Shown here: positions 7,867 through 13,802 of the stretch, in pieces
Layout of the letters: every line of letters starts with the position of its first letter
Numbering within the stretch: the stretch's first letter is position 1
Assembly (NCBI GenBank): GCA_023146575.1
Contig: JAGLBU010000040.1
Span: 1 to 13,802 of the forward strand
Source: Methylococcales bacterium
GTDB lineage: Bacteria; Pseudomonadota; Gammaproteobacteria; Methylococcales; Methylomonadaceae
Length of the DNA: 13,802 bases
Direction: 5' to 3'
The notes under the pieces: model-generated
Database searches by the model: none
Told to the model about the DNA's origin: nothing
Seen by the model: only the letters and a program-made list of their open reading frames with translations
Program-made: the position numbers and the translations under genes

Positions 7867-8273
7867 TTGATTGACCCTTGTTGTTTTTCTAGCAACAAAA
7901 TAATTTTATTACAGTGGTCAATCTCATGCCTTAACAGCAAAATTTCCTTATCCTTGTATTGGTTTAACAATTGACTTTTTTCAAGTTCATTTTGAAGTTG
8001 TTGGGAATCTATCGTATTTGAATTGATATTCCAATGTGAATTAGTTTGCTCATAGGCTAAGTTTAATACGATTTTTTCATTCAGCTCTATTAACTCAGAT
8101 AGCTTTATACTGAATAAATTAGCTATTTTTTGAAGCTTTAATAATTTTATATCCGAATCACCACGTTCAATATCGCCATAGCCGTTTACTGACATTTTTA
8201 ATTTTTCCGCCACATCCTCTTGAGTCCAACCTTTTGCTTCTCTTACCAAACGAATTTTTTCTTGTACCGACAT
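7863..8273 (-). CDS. XRE-family helix-turn-helix regulator with C-terminal coiled coil
   Basis: A predicted DNA-binding protein of 136 residues. Residues about 5-60 form a Cro/C1-type HTH (IRLVREAKGWTQEDVAEKL, then the recognition-helix region and DIERGDSDIKLLKLQKIANL). A polar linker follows (about 62-90), then a heptad-like helix (about 92-132, with LLLRHEIDHCNKIILLLEK) probably used for oligomerisation. The ATG at 8273 was chosen because AGG (8281-8279) sits 5 nt upstream; a GTG at 8279 would add Met-Phe but would overlap that site. The stop overlaps the start of the Rpn-type nuclease gene, so the two form one operon. By analogy with other XRE-plus-effector pairs it probably represses its own promoter and the nuclease. 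Whether it also neutralises the nuclease is unknown. Confidence 0.85.
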   Translation of the reverse strand: MSVQEKIRLVREAKGWTQEDVAEKLKMSVNGYGDIERGDSDIKLLKLQKIANLFSIKLSELIELNEKIVLNLAYEQTNSHWNINSNTIDSQQLQNELEKSQLLNQYKDKEILLLRHEIDHCNKIILLLEKQQGSIK

Positions 8274-8290
8274 AAACACCTACTTTTAGC

Positions 8291-8324
8291 GACTAATATA
8301 ACAAGTTAGACTTGATGGTAATAA
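8291..8324 (-). promoter_or_regulatory. Candidate promoter and operator of the xre-rpn operon
   Basis: On the minus strand a TATATT -10 element (8300-8295) lies 18 nt from a weak -35 TTATTA (8324-8319). Across the -10 and spacer is an imperfect inverted repeat, GACTAA (8291-8296) and TTAGAC (8306-8311), with one mismatch in six and 9 nt between the arms. This is a plausible site for autorepression by the XRE protein. The -35 is poor, so confidence is low. Confidence 0.35.
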
Positions 8325-8343
8325 ATGGCGACAGTTTTTATAA

Positions 8344-8374
8344 TTGACTTTGCCAACATTCGTTAATTTATAAC
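8344..8374 (+). promoter_or_regulatory. Candidate promoter for the small ORF, divergent from xre
   Basis: TTGACT (8344-8349) is followed by TATAAC (8369-8374) at 19 nt, or TTTATA (8367-8372) at 17 nt. It reads away from xre towards the 41-codon ORF. The -35 is good; the -10 choice is ambiguous, and the leader to the next ATG would be only about 12-14 nt. Confidence 0.3.
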
Positions 8375-8392
8375 ATATAAAGAGGAAAATTT

Positions 8393-8518
8393 ATGGCGTT
8401 AAAATATAATTTATTTTCAAACAAGATAATACAGTTAGTTTTTGTTTTGTTAATGTCCATGATTACACGGTACCCAACACATGTGATTTTTTATAACAAC
8501 ATTCACATCTTTGGCTAA
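8393..8518 (+). CDS. Candidate small membrane or exported protein, 41 aa, unknown function
   Basis: ATG at 8393 has AGAGGA (8381-8386) 6 nt upstream, one of the better ribosome binding sites in the window, and opens a 41-codon frame ending TAA at 8516-8518. The product starts MALKYNLFSNK, then has a hydrophobic stretch IIQLVFVLLMSMI (12-24) and a short polar/aromatic tail rich in His, Tyr and Asn. It could be a single-pass membrane peptide, or the decayed N-terminus of an exported protein. I do not recognise a family. It lies in the gap between the xre operon and the RTX-like gene. Support is only the ribosome binding site, a nearby promoter-like sequence and the hydrophobic segment. Confidence 0.35.
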   Translation: MALKYNLFSNKIIQLVFVLLMSMITRYPTHVIFYNNIHIFG

Positions 8519-8680
8519 AAATCTATTTTATGAACCTCCATCACAAAATTAATAACCTGACTAACTAGACAGTATTTTCTGTTTAAAAAACTTGTTACCC
8601 TAAAGTCCACGGTAAATTAATTCATTCTATGTGATTAATTACTTGGAAAACAACAATTATAATAATTTAAGGGTAAAGAC
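8519..8680 (+). promoter_or_regulatory. AT-rich upstream region of the RTX-like gene
   Basis: No gene is apparent. It holds an inverted repeat AATTAAT (8615-8621) / ATTAATT (8634-8640) with a 12-nt loop, a second pair TTACC (8595-8599) / GGTAA (8611-8615), and a perfect TATAAT (8658-8663) without a good -35. If that box were used the leader would be only about 11 nt. AAGGG (8669-8673) is the likely ribosome binding site of the next gene. Both repeats could be chance in such AT-rich sequence. Confidence 0.3.
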
Positions 8681-9658
8681 ATGAACTACTTACGCACCAT
8701 TCTCACTACAACTGCTTGTGGCATTGCAATGACCGCCGCGCACGCCGAGCCTGCTTATGACACGTCAACAAAAACACTAACATTACCATTTGTTGAAATT
8801 CTTACTGGTCAAAACTCCAACTCCTTCGCCGACGCGAAACTAAAATGGCACCCTACTCGACAATACTTTACCCTTGATGGTTTAGAAATTTTTGAAAATA
8901 AAACTAAAGGGAAAGTAGTGATTGGTAATGATGCTAATTCAATTGGCAATATTATTGTACAACCAACCGATCCTGCACAATCAGGCAGCGGTAAAAACCA
9001 AAGTCTTAATTTTGGCGACATCGTTATGGGCGGTTATGGCAATGATATCCTAATTGGTGGGCTTGGCATTGATGTCATCATGGGGAAAGCAGGGCATGAT
9101 ATTTTAATTGGCGGTACCGAAGATTTTAATCCTGAAAATCGTGACCGCGCCTTTGGTGATAAAGGGAATGATGCCTTTATTTGGGCGCCTGGTGATGGCA
9201 GTGATTATTTTAACGGCGGTGCTGGAACCGACGTAGTAATTTTTGGAAAACTACAAGAAAAAGACGGTGAAGGCTCAAAATTTACCGTTGAAAAAGACCA
9301 AAATTTTGATGGCATTTTCCTTGATCCAACGACAGGGTTACCAACAGTTGATGTTACAGGCTCTCCGGGTTTTTGCTCAATTTTAGACAGTTCAAACCAA
9401 GATGCAAATGAGTTAAAAAAATTAGGGGTCGATCATTTGGTGCGTTTCGCACTTCGGGGTGTAGCGGATAAATTTGATTCTCAAGAACAAACCACTGATA
9501 ACGGTGTCCGTGTTACTTTACACCTGAAAGATGTTGAGTATGTTGTTTGTACAACCCGTCAAGGTGGTGAGTTTGAAATATTTGATATTCGCCAACAACC
9601 TGCAGTGAAAGCACAATTAAGTGATTTACCACAACGCTTTCAAGACTTAGTTAAATAG
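8681..9658 (+). CDS. Sec-exported protein with RTX-type calcium-binding repeats, unknown function
   Basis: The 325-residue product starts with a classical Sec signal peptide (MNYLRTILTTTACGIAMTAAHA, likely cleavage after Ala22). A beta-rich N-terminal part follows (about 23-110), then glycine/aspartate nonapeptide repeats of the RTX type (GGxGxDxUx). One block is at about 117-145 (GGYGNDILIGGLGIDVIMG, GHDILIGG) and another at about 158-187 (FGDKGNDAFIW, GGAGTDVVIFG). Between them is an acidic Asn/Arg insert. The C-terminal region (about 190-325) has no repeats and two cysteines (Cys232, Cys290) that could form a disulfide. RTX repeats normally fold with calcium outside the cell after type I secretion; a cleavable N-terminal signal and no type I secretion genes nearby suggest a periplasmic or type II-secreted protein instead. 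It is a single-gene unit, with an inverted repeat 11 bp after the stop. No enzymatic motif was recognised. Confidence 0.85.
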   Translation: MNYLRTILTTTACGIAMTAAHAEPAYDTSTKTLTLPFVEILTGQNSNSFADAKLKWHPTRQYFTLDGLEIFENKTKGKVVIGNDANSIGNIIVQPTDPAQSGSGKNQSLNFGDIVMGGYGNDILIGGLGIDVIMGKAGHDILIGGTEDFNPENRDRAFGDKGNDAFIWAPGDGSDYFNGGAGTDVVIFGKLQEKDGEGSKFTVEKDQNFDGIFLDPTTGLPTVDVTGSPGFCSILDSSNQDANELKKLGVDHLVRFALRGVADKFDSQEQTTDNGVRVTLHLKDVEYVVCTTRQGGEFEIFDIRQQPAVKAQLSDLPQRFQDLVK

Positions 9659-9669
9659 AAAGTAAAAAA

Positions 9670-9729
9670 GATAGTCTTGACCGTGCTTGAAACTTTCGCC
9701 ACAAAGGATTAATCACCCTCAGGACTATC
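9670..9729. terminator. Long inverted repeat / probable bidirectional terminator between the RTX-like gene and alr
   Basis: GATAGTCTTGA (9670-9680) pairs with TCAGGACTATC (9719-9729): 11 positions with one G-U or A-C mismatch depending on strand. On the minus strand the stem, 6 bp beyond the alr stop, is followed immediately by six T, a good intrinsic terminator signature for dnaB-alr. On the plus strand CGCCCTTTT follows. The 38-nt loop is long for a terminator; part of it (CTTT/AAAG at 9693-9706) can form a small inner stem. Confidence 0.5.
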
Positions 9730-9735
9730 GCCCTT

Positions 9736-10824
9736 TTAATCTTTACCCCGTACAGAATAACGCGGCACTCGTGTGGTTACCCCACAAACCAATGTATAAG
9801 GAATCGTATCAGCGGCCGATGCAATTTTTTCAACAGGCAATAAATTCCCCCACAACATCACCTCATCATAAACCTCGGCTTGTGGCTGTAATGATAAATC
9901 TACCGTTAACATGTCCATTGAAACCCGTCCCACAATTGGTACTTTTTGACCATTTATCAACACAGGTGTTCCCACTTTCGCATGGCGCGGATAACCATCA
10001 CCATAACCAATTGCCACGATACCTAAGCGTAGATTTTTAGAGGCAATCCAACTACCACCATAGCCTACGGATTCTCCAGCGGCTAATTCTTTGATCGCAA
10101 TTAATTGAGAATAAAGACTCATCACAGGCTTTAAGGTAAGTTCTGCCGCGGTTTTTCCAATTAAAGGCGAGATTCCATATAACATTAACCCCGGTCGTAC
10201 CCAGTCTTTTAAGGCCTCTTTTCGGGTCAACAATGCCGCAGAGTTGGCAATACTACAAACGTTGTTGTAAGGTTTAATCGTCTCTTGAAATAAAAATATT
10301 TGCTCTAAGGTTTTAGCATCATCAGGATTATCTGCATTGGCCAAATGCGTCATAAAATTAATCTCAGCATTTCGTTCTAAACAGGCTTTAAGTCGTGGGT
10401 AAATAACCGAAAAGTCTTTACTATCAAACCCTAAGCGATTCATCCCGCTATCAATTTTTAACCACAATACACCATTTTTTAACGGTGGCTGTTGCTCTAG
10501 TACATGGATTTGTTCAATACAATGAATCACAAGTTCTAAACGATGTTTTCGACACGCTTCTAATTCCATGTCATTAGCAAACCCTTCTAAAAGAATCAAG
10601 CGTTGTTTAAAGCCTGCTTTACGTAATAAAAGCGCTTCATCAATTCGCGCTACCGCAAACGCATCCACCTTATTTAAGGCTTTGGCAATGGTTAATAAAC
10701 CATGCCCATACGCATTAGCTTTAATCACCGCAATAATTGCTGAGTCCTTTGCAAAGGCACGCGCTACCTCTAAATTATGTTGTAATGCCAACAGATCAAT
10801 AGTTGCATAGGTTATTGGTTTCAT
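9736..10824 (-). CDS. alr: Alanine racemase
   Basis: PLP-dependent enzyme that interconverts L- and D-alanine and supplies D-Ala for peptidoglycan. The 362-residue protein matches the usual length. It shows an N-terminal PLP barrel with the Schiff-base lysine Lys35 in AVIKANAYGHG (32-42), the LKIDSGMNRLGF strand (122-133, with Lys123 at the position often carbamylated), and VRPGLMLYG (209-217). The C-terminal domain carries the second catalytic base Tyr255 in SVGYGGSW, plus IGYGDGYPR (272-280) and VGRVSMDMLTVD (298-309). Its ATG overlaps the dnaB stop as ATGA (10824-10821), so it is translationally coupled to dnaB and probably depends on the dnaB promoter. A biosynthetic alr is more likely than catabolic dadX because no dadA is adjacent. 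Confidence 0.97.
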   Translation of the reverse strand: MKPITYATIDLLALQHNLEVARAFAKDSAIIAVIKANAYGHGLLTIAKALNKVDAFAVARIDEALLLRKAGFKQRLILLEGFANDMELEACRKHRLELVIHCIEQIHVLEQQPPLKNGVLWLKIDSGMNRLGFDSKDFSVIYPRLKACLERNAEINFMTHLANADNPDDAKTLEQIFLFQETIKPYNNVCSIANSAALLTRKEALKDWVRPGLMLYGISPLIGKTAAELTLKPVMSLYSQLIAIKELAAGESVGYGGSWIASKNLRLGIVAIGYGDGYPRHAKVGTPVLINGQKVPIVGRVSMDMLTVDLSLQPQAEVYDEVMLWGNLLPVEKIASAADTIPYTLVCGVTTRVPRYSVRGKD

Positions 10825-12215
10825 TCGTTATTTTCATCTCCATAAGGATTGCCCGCATAATTACTAAATTTTGTATATTGACCTTCAAACGTTAATCGCG
10901 TTACCCCTAAAGGCCCATTACGTTGTTTGCCAATAATAATTTCGGCAATACCTTTATCAGGGCTATCCTCGTTATAAACTTCATCACGATAAACAAATAC
11001 AATTAAATCCGCATCCTGCTCAATCGCACCACTTTCACGTAAATCTGACATGATCGGGCGCTTATCTGGACGTTGTTCTAGATTACGGTTGAGTTGTGAC
11101 AAGGCTACCACGGGGACATTCATTTCTTTGGCTAAAGCCTTCAGCCCTCGTGAAATATCTGAAATTTGTTGCACCCGATTTTCACCACTGCTCGGCGATT
11201 GCATCAATTGTATATAATCCAATACAATTAAGCCTAATGGACCGTGGTCACGCGCTAAACGCCGTGAGCGAGAACGAACTTCGGTCGGCGTTAATGCAGG
11301 CGTATCATCAATAAATAATTTTTTATCCGCCAAAATATTCAGCACTGAGGTTAAACGGGGCCAATCTTCTTCCCCTAATTTCCCCGTCCTAATTTTATGA
11401 TGCTCAATTCCACCTAAGGATGACATCATTCGCATCGCAAGCGCATCCCCTGGCATTTCCATACTAAAAATCGCCACAGGTTTATCACCATGCACCGCAA
11501 TATTTTCAGCCATATTCATCGCAATAGTGGTTTTTCCCATTGAGGGGCGACCTGCGACAATAATTAAATCCCCTTGCTGTAAACCTAAGGTTTTTTCATC
11601 AAAATCGGTAAAACCTGTGGCAGCCCCTGTAATAGAGCCTTCTTGTTCATATAAAACTTCAATTTTTTCGACTGCCGTTGCTAATAAGGTTTTAATGGGT
11701 AAAAAATCCTCTTTTCCTGTTTGGCGTTGTTCGGCAATTTTAAAAACCGTACGTTCGGCATTTTCTAATAATTCTGAGGTTTCTTTACCTTCTGGACTAA
11801 AAGCCGAATCAGCAATATCGGTTCCGACTTTAATTAATTGGCGTAAAATCGAGCGATCATGGACAATCGTGGCATAGGCGACTATATTTGCCGCACTTGG
11901 TGTATCTTTTAGCATCATACCAAGATAAGCTAAACCACCCACTTGCGCTAATTCATGCGTGCTTTCCAGCAATTCAGATAAGGTAATAACATCAAAAGGG
12001 TCCTGTTTTTGCGCTAACCGTGCAATGGTTCTAAAAATAAGTCGGTGATCTTTACGGTAAAAATCTGCTTCAATTAATTTATCAGCTATTTTATCCCACG
12101 CCTCATTGTCCAACATTAAGCCACCAAGGACAGACTGCTCAGCTTGAATTGAATGCGGGGGGATTTTTAACGAGGTGACCTCAAAATCCTCAGGCGCGTA
12201 GAAATCGTCAGTCAT
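10821..12215 (-). CDS. dnaB: Replicative DNA helicase DnaB
   Basis: Hexameric 5'-3' helicase that unwinds DNA at the replication fork and recruits primase. The 464-residue product has the DnaB N-terminal domain (about 20-125, SIQAEQSVLGGLMLD), a linker, and a RecA-type C-terminal domain with Walker A AGRPSMGKTT (221-230, Lys228), FSMEMP (250-255), Walker B IVLDYIQLM (330-338, Asp333), ALSQLNRNLEQRPDKRP (371-387), SDLRESGAIEQDAD (390-403) and GKQRNGPLG (429-437). No intein interrupts the Walker A or other hotspots. The start ATG at 12215 lacks a Shine-Dalgarno sequence and sits only 8 nt from a -10-like TATACT. The gene heads a dnaB-alr operon, as in E. coli, and is divergent from recC. Confidence 0.98.
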   Translation of the reverse strand: MTDDFYAPEDFEVTSLKIPPHSIQAEQSVLGGLMLDNEAWDKIADKLIEADFYRKDHRLIFRTIARLAQKQDPFDVITLSELLESTHELAQVGGLAYLGMMLKDTPSAANIVAYATIVHDRSILRQLIKVGTDIADSAFSPEGKETSELLENAERTVFKIAEQRQTGKEDFLPIKTLLATAVEKIEVLYEQEGSITGAATGFTDFDEKTLGLQQGDLIIVAGRPSMGKTTIAMNMAENIAVHGDKPVAIFSMEMPGDALAMRMMSSLGGIEHHKIRTGKLGEEDWPRLTSVLNILADKKLFIDDTPALTPTEVRSRSRRLARDHGPLGLIVLDYIQLMQSPSSGENRVQQISDISRGLKALAKEMNVPVVALSQLNRNLEQRPDKRPIMSDLRESGAIEQDADLIVFVYRDEVYNEDSPDKGIAEIIIGKQRNGPLGVTRLTFEGQYTKFSNYAGNPYGDENNE

Positions 12216-12223
12216 AAAATTTG

Positions 12224-12252
12224 AGTATAATAGTGTGGCTTATTGAAGATAA
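12224..12252 (-). promoter_or_regulatory. Candidate dnaB promoter giving a very short leader
   Basis: On the minus strand TTATCT (12252-12247) lies exactly 17 nt from TATACT (12229-12224). Transcription would start 0-3 nt before the dnaB ATG at 12215, making a nearly leaderless mRNA. The -35 is weak. An overlapping TATTAT (12232-12227) is an alternative -10. Confidence 0.4.
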
Positions 12253-12333
12253 GGTTCTTTATTTTAGTGGATAGTAAGCACAATTTATTTGTTTTGAACC
12301 TGCCAATACAAACCCCTTTATCAAAAACAGCCT

Positions 12334-13802
12334 ATGTTTGTACTCCATCACGCGCCAAATACCAACGCTTTAGCGCATAATTTAAGCGATATAATTGCCA
12401 GCCAACCGTTAAAAAATTGTTTTGAAAAAGAGGTTTTTTTAATTCAAACCCCGTTATTAGAGCCGTGGCTTTCACAAAAAATAGCCTCCTCAATTAATCT
12501 TTGGGCGCATTATCAATTTTTATTATCGGATGCTTTTTTTAAAACGTTTTCCAAAAAAATACACCCTGATTTTAAACCAACCCTTTTCGATCATGATAGT
12601 ATCTTATGGCAAATAGAAGCACAATTACACCAGCTAGATGCGCCCGATTTAATACCGTTAAAAAACTATTTACAAGGGGATAATCGCGCCTTAAAGCGTT
12701 ATCAATTAGCCAATAAAATTACCCGCCTTTTTGCCGACTATAGTTGTTTTAGACCCGAATTTTTCAATGCATGGCAACAAGGGCTTTATGTCACCCTTCA
12801 GCCGTCAGAAAAATGGCAATCGCATTTATGGCGTGGATTAATTAAACATTGTAACCCGTCCATTTTTTTTAATCCTTGGCAATCTATTATCAAGCAACTT
12901 GAAAACAGCCCAAGAGAAAGCTTTCAATATAAACTTCCAGAGCGCATATTTGTATTTGGATTTAGTCATTTAGCAACACAACCCTTAGCCTATTTAACCG
13001 CGCTTTCAAACCACTGTGAGATTCATTTTTATTTTCAAACCCCCATTTCACGTATTAAAGGCTTACAAACTGCCAATACACATACCCTCAGCAACAGTTT
13101 AGAGCAACAGGGGCAAGAATTTCAGCAATTATTATTGGACAAGGTACCGTTTGTATTTGATGCTATTTTGCCACAAAAAAAGCCTCATTTCTCTAACCTT
13201 AATCAATTACAAGCCGATATTATTCAGGGTACAGCCCCGCAAACAAATCTCAACCGCGATGGCTCAATTATCATTAATTCCTGTCATTCCAACGTAAGAG
13301 AACTTGAGTGTATTAAAAACCAGCTACTCGATTGTATGGAAAAAGACCCAAGTTTAAATTGGCGTGATATTGGCGTACTCGCCCCTAATATACAAACCTA
13401 TAGTCCTTTTATTTCAGCGGTTTTTGACACCATTCCACACAGCCTGCCTTCAACAAATAATAACAGTGTTTTTAAACGTTTTTTTCAATTTTTACAGCTA
13501 ATTAATCAACGTTTTGAATGGCAAGAAACATTAGATTTATTAGAGTCTTCTAGCGTTTTTCCATCATTTGATTTATCCGAAACCGATTTAACCTCTATCA
13601 AACACTGGCTTAAAGAGACCAACGTCCGCTGGGCAAAATCCTCACAACACAAACACCAATTAGGACTACCACCTTTAACACAAAACAGCTGGCAAGCCAC
13701 AATGGAACGCTTATTAATGGGCTATGCGATTGGAAGTGATGAAAATTTTGTGGATGATATTTTACCTTATCCTGTCATAGAAGGCGGTTCAGCACAGGCT
13801 TT
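12334..13802 (+). CDS. recC: Exodeoxyribonuclease V gamma subunit RecC, 5' part, cut by window edge
   Basis: RecC is the Chi-recognising scaffold subunit of RecBCD, which processes double-strand breaks for recombination and degrades foreign linear DNA. A frame of 489 codons stays open to the window end; the full protein is normally about 1,100 residues. It aligns by eye with E. coli RecC: VFLIQTPLLEPWLSQKI (34-50) against the E. coli VQSTGMAQWLQ region, PERIFVFGFSHLATQPLAYL (202-221), INSCHSNVRELE (314-325), DPSLNWRDIGVLAPNIQTYS (338-357), SPFISAVF (357-364) and RLLMGYAIGSDE (459-470). Conserved Walker motifs are not expected, because RecC carries inactive helicase folds. The start is the first ATG after an in-frame TGA at 12295; no clear ribosome binding site precedes it. 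It is divergent from dnaB across 118 bp. recB and recD are probably outside the window. Confidence 0.93.
   Translation, partial: MFVLHHAPNTNALAHNLSDIIASQPLKNCFEKEVFLIQTPLLEPWLSQKIASSINLWAHYQFLLSDAFFKTFSKKIHPDFKPTLFDHDSILWQIEAQLHQLDAPDLIPLKNYLQGDNRALKRYQLANKITRLFADYSCFRPEFFNAWQQGLYVTLQPSEKWQSHLWRGLIKHCNPSIFFNPWQSIIKQLENSPRESFQYKLPERIFVFGFSHLATQPLAYLTALSNHCEIHFYFQTPISRIKGLQTANTHTLSNSLEQQGQEFQQLLLDKVPFVFDAILPQKKPHFSNLNQLQADIIQGTAPQTNLNRDGSIIINSCHSNVRELECIKNQLLDCMEKDPSLNWRDIGVLAPNIQTYSPFISAVFDTIPHSLPSTNNNSVFKRFFQFLQLINQRFEWQETLDLLESSSVFPSFDLSETDLTSIKHWLKETNVRWAKSSQHKHQLGLPPLTQNSWQATMERLLMGYAIGSDENFVDDILPYPVIEGGSAQA

Noticed and set aside
6994..8279. xre-rpn region as a complete insertion sequence
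   Set aside because: Despite the 'transposase' label of the Rpn family, no terminal inverted repeats or target-site duplication were seen around 6975-6994 or 8280-8320.
9687..10040. Plus-strand open frame overlapping the end of alr
   Set aside because: It is antisense to conserved alr codons including the catalytic domain, and it runs through the terminator-like repeat. No family features.
11527..11877. Plus-strand open frame inside dnaB
   Set aside because: Shadow of the dnaB Walker A region on the opposite strand; no independent support.

Overview
The window looks like a chromosomal segment of a low-GC gammaproteobacterium. UvrA, DnaB, RecC and GrpE read as close relatives of the Escherichia coli proteins, dnaB is followed directly by alr as in E. 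coli, and coding regions favour A/T-ending codons. A methanotroph (Methylococcales) or a sulfur-oxidising relative is possible, but that is a guess; no gene here fixes the genus.

Layout. On the minus strand at the left are dnaK (N-terminal 234 residues only, cut by the window edge) and grpE. Each has its own sigma-32-type heat-shock promoter with the same 14-nt spacing. Divergent from them on the plus strand is uvrA, followed after 19 bp by an exported L,D-transpeptidase of the YcbB/LdtD type. That gene converges on folP and the two stop ends overlap by 8 bp. Upstream of folP, on its strand and only 19 bp away, is a two-gene accessory cassette: an XRE-type regulator with a coiled-coil tail and an Rpn/PD-(D/E)XK nuclease, overlapping by a few bases. 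A roughly 400-bp AT-rich gap follows, with likely promoters and one small candidate ORF (41 aa, good ribosome binding site). Then comes a Sec-exported 325-aa protein with RTX-type calcium-binding repeats. It faces alr, with a shared inverted repeat/terminator between them. dnaB-alr is a minus-strand operon with an ATGA overlap. Divergent from dnaB is recC, whose 3' half lies outside the window.

Functions. Most of the window is core housekeeping: protein folding under stress (grpE, dnaK), DNA repair (uvrA, recC), replication (dnaB), cell-wall precursor supply and crosslinking (alr, L,D-transpeptidase) and folate synthesis (folP). The accessory part is about 6.99-9.66 kb: the xre-rpn cassette, the small ORF and the RTX-like secreted protein. 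The most interesting signals are an apparent internal translation start in the rpn gene, which would give a 32-aa C-terminal fragment like the intragenic antitoxins reported for Rpn nucleases, the position of this cassette in front of folP, and the unusual Sec-dependent RTX-like protein. I saw no tRNA, rRNA, CRISPR array or complete insertion sequence.
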